DNA from: Exobasidium rhododendri
Taxonomy: Eukaryota; Basidiomycota; Exobasidiomycetes; Exobasidiales; Exobasidiaceae
Length of the DNA: 64,000 bases
Direction of reading: 5' to 3'
Assembly (NCBI GenBank): GCA_026210745.1
Contig: CP110631.1
Coordinates: 434,001 to 498,000, forward strand
The notes beneath the pieces are model-generated. The model was not told the origin of the DNA and did no database searches. It saw only the letters and a list, made by a program, of their open reading frames with translations. A program made the position numbers and the translations under genes. Below are positions 42,878 to 54,612 of this stretch, one piece after another; position 1 is the first letter of the stretch; every line of letters starts with the position of its first letter.

Positions 42878-43480
42878 GATTAATGGTGAGATGAGGGTAG
42901 TGGTTGGGCGAAGGGATTGTGAGGCAAGATGACAAGAATGAAGAGAGTATCTTCCTCGCGAGAGTGAGACTAAATGCTGACGAGCGCAAATTTGCGTTAA
43001 TCGACGGAGCAAGAGTATGAATGACGAGGAGGGACAAGAAGACGTTGAACGTGAAATCTTGGCTACATTGGTAAAGCCTTCGCCATGAATTATTTTAAGC
43101 AGCTGTGGCTTCCTCCTCGGAGCGCATCGCTGCCCGTCGGAGTATACATCCGCTAAAGCAAGCGCTGATCGAAAAGGAGGGCGTTCTGGTCGGCAAATCT
43201 CCGTCGCGACAAAAATCAGCGACGGGTGGCGGCAGGAGGGAGAGAGGGGCGGACTTGGTGTTTGCGCGGCCCTGTCATTCTTCATTCTCCGTCAGCTCAT
43301 GTCTGAGCAATAGATGTACGCTGCGTCAGACGGCGTAGGTCGACTTCAGCGTACGACGAAGATGGGCAAGTGCTGTCTATCCGTGTGAAGCTTCTTTGTT
43401 TCTTGCACAACGTCGTCGATCATTCTACACTCTTCCTAGACATCATCTCCCATCATCACCCTCACCACACACACTTCAGC
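42878..43480. promoter_or_regulatory. Shared divergent promoter region of secreted genes B and C
   Basis: 600 bases between the facing-away starts of B (minus) and C (plus). The leader before C is C/A-rich (catcatctcccatcatcacc) and mirrors the C/T-rich leader before B. No TATA box or known factor site could be assigned by eye. Co-regulation of the pair is likely from geometry alone. Confidence 0.4.
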
Positions 43481-44576
43481 ATGCGTTTCTTTTGTTTTGC
43501 TGCCTTTGTCACCTTAGCACTGGGTGTATCTGCTGCTCCTCAGCAGGTACAGACTCGTGCCAGCAAGAGTGAGATCCCTCACACTGGAAGCGACTTACCC
43601 GGCGTGGTACATCTCGATCCCTCCTGGTCTAAGCAGATGTTTGGTCCGGACAGCATCACTGAGAAGCAGATCAAGTTTTTCCCCAAGCCGGAAAGTACGG
43701 GCGACGATTGCTCTACTACCGTCATCTTTGACAACGTGAGTGGCATGATATGACGGGTAGCGAAGACCAGAAAATGAGAATAATGTTTGCGGCACGGCTT
43801 AACTTGGACAAAACCATCTACAGTCTAGATGTACCGGCTCAGCAGCTCGTTACTTCCCATACGTCCAAGCTTTCAACCAGCAAAGCAAGAACAACTTCGT
43901 CGTCACCAGAGATTCCAAATCGTCTGATGGTGATTACTACGAGTGAGTCGCGGACCATTCCACTATGCGTACGTTGTCGATGATGCCTAATTAGCACATC
44001 CTTTGCACAGCAAATATCGCATCGACATCAGCCACCGATGGCAAGGTCGTATCTTCAACACCGATTCCCCAGAAGACTATGCCGTGAATCGCACCGGTCT
44101 TCGAGGGTTCCGCTTGTTCGTCAGTGAGAAGCAATCTTGTGAGTAGCAACTCGGGTCGCTTCATCCCATCAACGGAAGCTCATAGTGTGTACTGCTTTCC
44201 TTAATCTCAGGCGTATGGCTCGAGAAGCAGCCAGACGAAGAAAGTGGCCAGACGGTGAGCTTGCTCCTTGAAGCAGGGGAAGAGGAGTAGAGGAGATAGG
44301 CTGACCTTTGTGCCTTGCTTCTCATGATCTCAGAGAGACGTGATTGCGCCCATTACGTATGTCTGAGCCTACGGTAATCATATCTCTCAATATTGCTCAT
44401 GCTGATTGCACCTCTCTACCTTCTCTCCTGACATCCCACACTGCAGCCGCTACTTTTTCTCCAACACTCCTACAGCTTACCGAGGCAGGATTAAGAACGA
44501 GAATCCCGGAGGCTTTGAGGGCTCTCGCATCTGCACGACTGAGCCACACAGCGACCTCACCGTCCAGATCTGCTAA
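43481..44576 (+). CDS. Secreted protein family, member C
   Basis: Six exons: 43481-43735, 43824-43942, 44011-44138, 44211-44254, 44334-44356, 44447-44576; introns 88, 68, 72, 79 and 90 nt; 232 residues. Signal peptide MRFFCFAAFVTLALGVSA. Exon 2 opens SRCTGSAARYFPYV, exon 3 has WQGRIFNTDSPEDYAVNR, exon 4 VWLEKQPDEESGQT, exon 5 the RDVIAPIT join (compare RLKIAPIS in A), and the protein ends LTVQIC. Exons 4, 5 and 6 are 44, 23 and 130 nt, identical in length to those of A. The gene lies in the opposite orientation to A and B. Five cysteines in the mature part by my count. Function unknown. Confidence 0.8.
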
Positions 44577-44791
44577 TTATAGGTCCATCAACATCGTAAT
44601 CGCTCCTCCCCATGTCTATCTGATAGCTCCCCTTCGCGATAGCAAAATACGATGCCATTGAGTGCGATGTACAGTCAGAAGGCGTACGCGTTTGGCGCGG
44701 TTCCCCTAAAAAAGTGTGTGAAACGCTCGCTCCACTTTGGCAAAGTTTGACCACTTTCAACCTGCTCTTCCCCTTTCGAGTCACCGCAAAC

Positions 44792-46038
44792 ATGAGCGCT
44801 CGACACCTAATGCGGTGTGGTGTCCAGTCGAGGCTCATCGCAACCAACAGTGTAAGATTAGCCCCAAGTTTGGCCGGTCACAGTGTTGCAATGTCGTCAT
44901 ACCTGCACACCTGCAATGGGATTCCCTTCAAACTACCGCTTCTCTGTGCTAGACCGCCGTCCATTAGCCCCTCGTTGCGAAGTATACATACCTCCTCCAT
45001 CGTTCACCAAGCTCAGGAGCTCAACAAAAAGCCAAGAGATCCGAAAAACGTATCTGAAGGGTCGGCAGTCAAGCAGCCACCATCCTCCATGCTATCAGAA
45101 AGTTCGATTGGCGAGGTAAGAAAGGTGCATGTACTGGTCGACAGCCCCCTTCTTCTCTAACACATATCATTCCCTTCGAATCTACAGCACCAGCCACAAA
45201 ATCTATCAGAAGACATCCTTACCGTTCCGAACGTACTGACAATTCTTCGACTAGCGAGCACGCCTGTTTTGGGGTATCTAATCATCGTTGATGAGATGCC
45301 CTACGCTCTGGCGTTGCTAGCACTCTCTGGCTTTACCGACGTCCTTGATGGATGGCTAGCAAGGAAGTTCAAATCAGCTACTGTCTTTGGATCCATCGCA
45401 GATCCCGCAGCAGACAAAGCACTAATGACTGTGATGGTCGGTGCCCTGGCTTGGAGGGGTCTCATTCCTCGTGAGTGTCTGATGAAAGCCTAGACTTCCT
45501 ACTTTGCGGCCTCTTCTGATGTTCTTGTGACCTGCTTTGCATTGGATCGTCTGCAGTACCACTCGTCTTACTGATCGTCGGCAGAGATGTAGCGCTCATC
45601 ATCAGTGCTTTCTTGATACGGTATCGAAGCTTACCTGAGCCAAAGACGTTTTCTCGATATTGGGATCCAAGATTACCTTCTGCGAAAGTAGAACCGACTC
45701 AAGTATCCAAGTATAACACTTTCCTGCAACTTCTCCTCGTAGCTGGTTGCACTTTGATCGCATCCTTCAATGATAATTGGCGTCAATGGTGGAACACAAG
45801 ACAGGGGCTTTGGAATGATAGAAAGGAAGGAGACGAGCTCAATCGCATGGTAACGGAAGGGCAGGGAAAGTCAGACTGGGGCGACTGGACCAAGAAATCT
45901 TGGCATGCATTTATGGTAGTCGTCTCGATCACCACGATCTGGAGCGGGTCAAGCTACCTCTTTGGAAGTAAGGCTGTCAGATATCTCGGTCAAAGAGCGA
46001 AGAGTACGCAAGAGAAGGTCGTGAAGCTGCGAAAGTGA
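44792..46038 (+). CDS. CRD1: Cardiolipin synthase, mitochondrial
   Basis: Three exons, 44792-45115, 45188-45470 and 45557-46038 (introns 72 and 86 nt), 362 residues. The first ~75 residues are basic, Ser/Arg-rich and lack acids, fitting a mitochondrial presequence. The CDP-alcohol phosphotransferase signature D-G-x2-A-R-x8-G-x3-D-x3-D is exact at 162-184 (DGWLARKFKSATVFGSIADPAAD), preceded by LTVPNVLTILRLASTP, the usual entry helix. Several hydrophobic spans follow. The enzyme joins phosphatidylglycerol and CDP-diacylglycerol to cardiolipin in the inner membrane. A loop of about 50 polar residues (around 275-325, NDNWRQWWNTRQGLWNDR) is longer than in yeast Crd1. Confidence 0.93.
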
Positions 46039-46265
46039 GGAAAAAGAACATCAAAAACGTCATATGTATTTCTATCAAATCCTGTGCTTCCTACGACAGT
46101 GCATTATAAAATGCTGTCAAGGTTCGAGAACGTCTCTCCTTAGAAGTGGATTCAGCGCTTCATCCCACATGCCAATCTCAAGCCGGACAGCACTCAAGAA
46201 ACAGAGAAAAAGAGGAAAAAAAATCAGCTCATTTCTCACGACTTCATCGGCCTTTCGCTGCCTAC

Positions 46266-48117
46266 TCACGCATTCCATATTCTCTGAAGACTCTTCACCC
46301 TAGCTATGGACGGTGGATCGGTGCTCGCATACTCCTCCATGCTCTCGACGCCGTTTCGTACCACGACTTGAAACTCCTTTCCCGAGTAGTAATCGATCCA
46401 CTGCTCGAATCCTGCAATCTCGGAAGAAGTACCAGTAGGCTGTGTGACATCCTTGGAACCTTTTGCCCTCTCTGAGGCCATCCATAATCCAGCCTCGCCA
46501 TACCCTAGCAGACAAGGGCCAGTAGCAGCCAACAACTCCAAGGCGTCGCCCGATCTAGAGACATCCATGACAAAGCGGGTGTAGGCTAACGTAGCAGCAC
46601 TCTCTACCGTGTTGTGATCCAAGTCATGCCTTGTAATACCCCACGGTTGACAGATTTTGACATGATTATCGGCTTCCAGTGCCATTTCTGACGCTATCCC
46701 GGCGAATGTAGCTATCCTCTCGAAGGTATTACCGATACTGTATGAAGAAGCACCACTGGCCCATACCCGTGCGTAATGCTTGAGGAAGAGGTAGTCTTGC
46801 TTGAGAAAGTATATGAAGGACTCCCTTGGTAAGGTGTGGGAAACGAGTTGCTTGAGAAAGTCGTGATGGGTGAAAGCTCGCCAGATTGGCAAGGAATGAG
46901 CTATAAGGTTAGAGCAGAGGGGAACTCGATCAGACCCTGTCGCAGCAGGAGCGAGTATAGGGCGAGGAGTGATGTTGCAAAGATGGTTCAAAGGGCCCGG
47001 ACCTTTTCCAAGACCAGACAAGCCTCGAGAGATGCATCTTTGTACATACCCGATAGCGAGATGCGTGCTGCCAGCAACGGTCACACCCGACGCTAGATGT
47101 GCAGCCAGTGCCGATGAAAGCGTGCACCCGGTTCCATGCGTTGCTGTCGACTGAATGTGAGGCTTTACGAAGAGAGTGTACGTATCGTTGTTCTTCTCAT
47201 ACAGGACATCCAGTACGACGTCCTTGTCTGACGATGTGCTGACCTCGTGCCGCAGAACATCGGCGTATGGCTCCTCGTCTGTGCGAATGATGTTTACTTT
47301 GCTGTTGTTCCATTTTCCTTGGTACACTTCCGCTCCAGAGAAGGCTGACGCTGTACCGTCGCTCCTCTCTGAGATGATTATCCCTAGCTTGACTAATTCA
47401 TGCTGCAGACTTGTCGATTTCAGAACCTGGTGGCCACCTTTGACGAGGCAATTGAATGGACCAAGTGTACAAAGCGTATTTGCAGCATTCATGAGAGCTT
47501 CTACTGTGTCCAGATCCTTGGATAGTGTACCCTGGTGAGCTTTCGCATGAGAGAGTATTTGGCTAGCTTCGAGTAGATTGGGTGTGAGAAGGGTGCAAAG
47601 CGGAAGGAGGTGCTTGATGAGCTCTTCAATAGATTCGTCGGTGAGTAGGAGAGAACCCGAGGTCGAGACCATGACAGGATCCAGAACGATAGGAACTGCA
47701 GGATACAACGAGCAGCTTCCTTAGCTGACCGTGCTGCAATGAAGATGTCTGCATGCCTCGTCTACTTCGCTCACCTTTACTTGCATGCCGTTGCAATTCC
47801 TCACTGAGCGCCAGTATCACCTCGCTCGTCCCTAGCATTCCAATTTTGATGGCATCAATATCTACATCTTCCCAGAGCGCTCTCAATTGGCTCGTGAAGA
47901 ACTCCACGGGAGGAGTGTGTATCTTACTCACTCCTTGCGTGTTTTGAGCAGTAAGGGCTGTCAAGACAGACATGCCATAGCACCCTAGCGATGAAAAGGT
48001 CTTCAGATCAGCTTGTATGCCTGCCCCTCCCGAGGGATCAGATCCAGCGACGCTTAGCACCTGTGGAGGGGAGGCAGAGAAGGCCCTGCGTTGCTTAGAG
48101 GATGACATGGCCGCCAT
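46266..48117 (-). CDS. THI20: Thi20-type HMP/HMP-P kinase fused to TenA
   Basis: Two exons, 48117-47775 and 47695-46266 (79-nt intron), 590 residues. The N-terminal ThiD-like kinase has VAGSDPSGGAGIQADLKTFSSLGCYG, IKIGMLG, the intron, VLDPVMVSTSG, LTPNLLEA and the anion-hole HGTGCTLSSALAA. An insertion (about 205-290) lies between kinase strands. From about residue 370 the TenA/thiaminase-II domain follows: FLKQDYLFLKHYARVWA, YSIGNTFERIATF and PCLLGYGEAG with the likely catalytic Cys. In yeast Thi20 the kinase phosphorylates hydroxymethylpyrimidine twice for thiamine synthesis and the TenA half salvages pyrimidine from degraded thiamine. No TPP-riboswitch-like structure is evident in the intron. 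Confidence 0.95.
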
Positions 48118-48324
48118 CGAGACAAGTTTCGTGGTGGACTCAACGAGGAAGATTTGCCGGGCCTCGCCTTCTTCCCACCTATACCTGACGATAATTGATG
48201 CCCCACGCTCTTACGCATTGGCCACCCTCGATCGAATGTCATATAAATATGTTGTGCGCGATTGACCCACTCACTACTTATCGCTGCTCTCTCAATCGGC
48301 CATCACCAACCCTTCATCATCACC

Positions 48325-49454
48325 ATGGCGCCTGTCGCAACAAGCCACAACGCCTTGTCTTCCTCATCGACTGATGGCTCCTTGTCAGCTACTCAGCTCG
48401 CCAAGTTCCGCGTTGATGGGTATCTGATCCTCCCCGACTTCTTTGATCACGCTGCCATTTTCGACCATGCTCGCTCTCTCATACAGAACTTCGATCCTAG
48501 TCAGCACCCTCTCACAAAATTCACCACTGGTGACGATGCCAATAAAGACGATGCACATGTTGGAGATCGATACTTTCTAGAGAGTGGAGACAAAGTACGG
48601 TATTTCTTAGAGCAAGACTCGATGGATTCAGCAACCGGTAAACTGAATCGATCACCTGAACTTTGTGTAAATAAATGCGGTCATGCACTACACACCCTTG
48701 ATCCAGTCTTTCACAAGTTATCATTCTCCGCAAAAGTACAGAACCTGGTACGGTCTCTAGAGAATTTTCAGCAACCTCAGGTTCTTCAGAGCATGATCAT
48801 TTGTAAGCAACCTTCCATCGGTGGAGCTGTACCAAGTCATAACGACTCTACGTTCTTGTACACGTCGCCGCCGAGTGCCACCGGTCTTTGGTTTGCCTTG
48901 GAGGATTGTACACGATCAAACGGCTGCTTGTCTTTCTTACCTGGCTCTCATCGCTGGGTAAAGGGCATGAAAGTTCCTTCTAAGGCAGGACAAGGAAAGC
49001 GACTACGGCCTGAAAATGACTCGGAAGACGTAATCGGCCAGTATGGCGCTCCCAGAGGTGTCAACAAACGGTTCGTGAGAAGTGAGCCCAACAGCGTGGA
49101 CAGTGGAACTTCCTTTGAAGTGCTGGGCGAGGAGGAAGAGGATCAATGGGACGACAGTCGTGCTGTTGTAGAGGAATGCAAAGCAGGTGAGTCCAAACAC
49201 AATTTCACTACCCGAAAGTATTTGGCCTTTCATGAGTAGTCTCACCCCCTTAACGCTCTACAGGCACGCTGGTCTTGATTCACGGCTCGGTACTGCACAA
49301 GAGTGAGAAGAACCTATCTTCGAAGAGCAGGTACATATACACATTCCACTGCATCGAGGGCGAAGCACAGTACGACGAGAAGAATTGGCTTCAACCAACA
49401 CCCAAGATGCCCTTCAGCAAATTGTATGACCCACCACAGCAGCCTGCAGCGTAA
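48325..49454 (+). CDS. Phytanoyl-CoA dioxygenase family protein (PHYHD1-like)
   Basis: Two exons, 48325-49186 and 49264-49454 (77-nt intron), 350 residues. The ATG is preceded by an in-frame TTG-initiated extension that I discard. Fe(II)/2-oxoglutarate dioxygenase landmarks: FRVDGYLILPDFFD near the start, the metal pair in PSHNDSTF (His172, Asp174), GLWFALEDCTRSNGCLSFLPGSHRW and, across the splice, GTLVLIHGSVLHKSEKNLSSKSR, which supplies the distal His and the 2-oxoglutarate Arg. These match PHYHD1-type proteins more than peroxisomal PhyH: no PTS1 at the C-terminus (ends QQPAA). Substrate unknown. The gene is divergent from THI20 across about 200 bases and converges on RPD3. Confidence 0.9.
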
Positions 49455-49581
49455 AATGTGCATGAGAAAAATGTCATATTGGGCACAAGTAGAGAGAGGG
49501 GGAGAGGGTGTGTGGGAACAGTATGGGTAGTAAAAGTACAACAACGGTGGCATGGGGAGAGGCGATGGAGAAGTGAGATTG

Positions 49582-51671
49582 TTAAGCAGCGCCGGTGGCA
49601 TTTTGCACCTCGGCCATGTCAATGTCATCTGCACGAGCAGGAGCAGAGACGTCTCCGTTCGTCGGGGCGACTACGGCGTCACCGTTGCTACTGTTGGTGC
49701 CATTGCTGGGTAGTGGCGTAGACTCCAGAGTTTTTGTATTGTTATTGTTGCTGCCTGGCGCAGTCTGCTGCTGCGATCTATGCATGGGCTCCATGATGCT
49801 AGGTCCGTTTCTTGCAGACCTTTCATCGTAGCTGACGTGATTCCTTCTGCCACCCTCTCCCTCGTCTTCACTGTCACTCAAGTCTCCATCCTTTTGTCGA
49901 CTTTTGTCTCTGAAATTGGCATCTTTGCTACTTCGAATGTCGGGATGTATACCCTCCAGCATCAATTGATCTTCTTCATCGATGTCCAGATCTCTATCAA
50001 TGCGAGGCTCTTCGTGTCCTTGCACGGAAGGCGCATGCGAAGTCTGCCTTAGATTCTCAAAGACCTGCATCTTGACCCTCTCCAAGTAGGATCTGGTGTT
50101 GAGATCTTCCATATTGTTTGGCCTGACGTCCAGGGTGTAGTCTGGCCCAAAGTACTCGTAGTATTCATTCACCGGTACTTGAGGACTCAATTCTTGACCT
50201 GCAGCGATTCCCGTTTCGTAAGCCCAAGCTCGACTGACGTTTCTCATCGTATAGCCGCCTCCTCCGAGTAAGAGTAATGGCAACTTGAAGCTCTTGACAA
50301 ACTCCACGCAATTTGCGTGTCCTCTCATTGAGAGATTGAAGCTGCCCAATTTATCACCAGCCAGAGAGTCCGAACCACACTGCAAAACCACCGCTGTTGG
50401 CTGATAGTGCTCCATAATCTTGATGATGACTGGCTCGAAGACGCTCTTGTAGCTTTCGTCGGTGATGCCATCTCGGAGGGGGAAGTTACAAGCATAATTT
50501 TTGCCTTTCCCGTAGCCGGTGTCTCTCAACTCTCCAGTGCCTGGGAAAAATTCACCGTACTTGTGAAAGCTGCAAGTCATGACTCGGTCAGTCGTGTAGA
50601 AGGCTTCTTCGACACCATCTCCGTGATGGACGTCTATATCAATGTAAAGCACCCGTGGATGGTAGCGCAGTAGCTCCAAGATTCCCAATACAATATCTAC
50701 CAGGCAGCAGAAGGTGAGTCAGTCGATGCAGTCTGGGTGCTTCTCTACACAACATACACGGACTCACCATTGATGTAGCAGAATCCACTTGCTTCTCCTT
50801 TCTTGGCGTGGTGCAGTCCTCCTGCCCAATTGACGGCGATGTCGCACTTGTCGCGGGAGAGCCGTGCAGCTCCCTCTGGATGTCATTTTACAGTACGTGG
50901 ATCGAGTCAGAGATACATACATGACATGCTGATCCTGCGCATGAAACGTTCAAGCACTCACCCATAGATCCACCAGCAGAAATCGAGCAGTACTCGAACA
51001 GCCCATCGAAAACTGGGCAATCATCCCCTACATTGACTGTGATGATGTCGTATACGTAGAGGATGAACATCACCAATACTTGCGATAAGGCGCCGATAGA
51101 CTAGACCTTGCACTACTCACACTTTGATTGTTCCCTGACGAATTGGTCTACATTGTCAGGAGTGACTCTGTTCAGGAAATCGACATATTCATCCGTGTGA
51201 AATTGAGACATTTCCCGCTTCGTGGCTGGTTTCGCTCGCTGGTAATGAGGATGGGTAGCCGAGTCAGTGACATCACACAGCATACATTGAGGACTCCAGG
51301 TCTTCATCGCGTCCACAAAGACCGCAACAATATTGACCAAGACTCACGAATATTTCCATCTTCTTGTATAAGCCGTAGTTCATGACCAGGCTGTGACACA
51401 TTCGTATCCTCGTAGGCTTCATTGGGTGACCCGGTCCATAGTGGTAATTACCGATATCCGAATCGAAAAAGTAACAAACCCGAGAAGGTTGGTTCGAAGA
51501 CCCTTGCTTGGTGATTGGTGTCATGAGTGAGTGTGTATTGTGCTGAGTTGACCCACCAATGGCCCCATTACTACCTCCGTTGATGTTCATATTGTACGTT
51601 CTTGATAGCTCACCGGTGGATGTGTACCCGGATGGCTGGGGATTGGGAGGCAGAAAGGTGGAGGAGGACAT
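49582..51671 (-). CDS. RPD3: Rpd3/HDAC1-type histone deacetylase
   Basis: Five exons: 51671-51348, 51238-51121, 51036-50962, 50875-50768, 50696-49582; introns 109, 84, 86 and 71 nt; 579 residues. A ~65-residue Ser/Asn-rich N-terminal extension precedes [22 protein letters not shown]. The class I deacetylase core is intact: [39 protein letters not shown] (tandem His 194-195), [10 protein letters not shown] (zinc ligands Asp230, His232), the GSDSLAGD ligand and the [20 protein letters not shown] end. The C-terminal ~190 residues are acidic and disordered. Rpd3 is the catalytic subunit of Sin3-type corepressor complexes and removes acetyl groups from H3 and H4 tails. Exon 3 is fixed by the conserved FNVGDD join. 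Confidence 0.96.
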
Positions 51672-52092
51672 TGCTGCCTGAAACGATGATCGAAGGACGT
51701 CTAGAAGCAATGTCAAGGGCTACTTTGACCAATCCGCACACTGCCGGATGAATTTTGCAAGCTTACTTGGTAGCGATCGATCGCTGCAAGATTGATCCCT
51801 GCAAGAGGATGCGGATCCAGCGAAGTATGGGCAACAAGGCAAAGAGCGAGGGGTATCTACCTGCACCTCTCGTCACAAGAGGAAGATTGAGCTAAAATGC
51901 GTCCTCGTCGCGCCAAAAAGTTCCCAGTGCCGTCCGCATAGATTATCTCGAACCGGCCGAGAGAAAGAGAATCGAGAAAGTCACTGTGCCCGCCATTTCT
52001 TCAACATCATCCTCAATAATTTTTGTGATTAGCAAGTAGGGCGTCTATATACCCTTGGCAGCTTCCAGGACCTACCGTCTAGTACCCTCACA
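51672..52092. other. Divergent promoter between RPD3 and a small mitochondrial gene
   Basis: About 420 bases with two opposite-facing starts. Contains a run of GATC/CGATCG sites near 51775-51800 and no coding potential. Nothing else recognised. Confidence 0.45.
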
Positions 52093-52495
52093 ATGTCACA
52101 GCTCTCTAATAGGACGCTCAAATACATCACCTCGATATCAATAGCGATGAACCCCATGAGTCCATCTATTGCGACTAGATCGATACGACTCTTATTGTCT
52201 TCTCTTCCCACGAAACCTCCCACCGGTCTCACGTCGTTCCCACGAACTCTCCTCTCGACTACAGCCAACGAACAGGATCAGAAGCTTAATATCACCTATT
52301 CCGATAAGAAGCAAATCGAAGTGATACCAGACGGCCTGAATGTTCGCGATCTGATACGAAAGGTCAGTAGGCAGTCCGTCGAATTGGGGGTTCTCTTAGA
52401 TAATCACGGCAGCCACTGTTAAACACCTCAACCTCCTTCTCTGACAGATTGAAGAGCCTGCGAGGATACTGAGGGCAAAGGAAGAGGGACTATGA
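52093..52495 (+). CDS. Small, probably mitochondrial protein, unknown
   Basis: Two exons, 52093-52362 and 52448-52495 (85-nt intron, GTCAGT...CTGACAG), 105 residues. I do not recognise the family. The first ~58 residues are basic and rich in Ser, Thr and Leu (SIRLLLSSL, FPRTLLST), fitting a mitochondrial presequence. The mature part is short: NITYSDKKQIEVIPDGLNVRDLIRK, then after the intron IEEPARILRAKEEGL. The second exon codes just 15 residues, but they form a charged helix that fits the first exon. A start at one of two internal Met codons is possible. Located between the promoters of RPD3 and the 3' end of histone H3. Confidence 0.6.
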
Positions 52496-52982
52496 AGGGC
52501 TCTGTCGTCTCTGTATACTATTTTCTTTGTTCACTGTGAAAGCTATGAGAGTGCAGTACGGCTCAATCAGAAACTACTGTAGAAATGACTAGAGACGAGC
52601 GATACTGTATATTGACTTACTGCCGTGTTATAGAAGGTGGCCATTACCATAAAGTTTCAAGGCCGCCGACATGCAGCCATCAAAAGTGCCAGACTCGAAA
52701 AGAGTAAAAGTTTCATTCCATTCAAAGAGAAGAGAAAAGCAAGCCAGCTTCTACAAGAGGGCAGCTAGCGAACACGGTAGTTCGCAGAAGGAGAAAAGAG
52801 GAGTCTGGTGATACACAAGGTGGGATGAAGCAACAACATCGAGGAAGAAGAGCGTGTCTGTTCATGACGAGAGAGAGAGATTGAACATAAAGTCCACGAT
52901 TGACAGTAACCCCAAATCGCAGGACTATAACTATTTCCCCCCCCAGGCACTCCCAATTCCCGGATGTGACTATGAGCCTCCT
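52496..52982. other. Convergent 3' region between the small mitochondrial gene and histone H3
   Basis: About 490 bases, purine-rich on the plus strand around 52690-52880. A 229-codon plus-strand frame that enters from here is the antisense of the H3 coding region. No independent gene seen. Confidence 0.5.
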
Positions 52983-54612
<1,630 letters not shown>

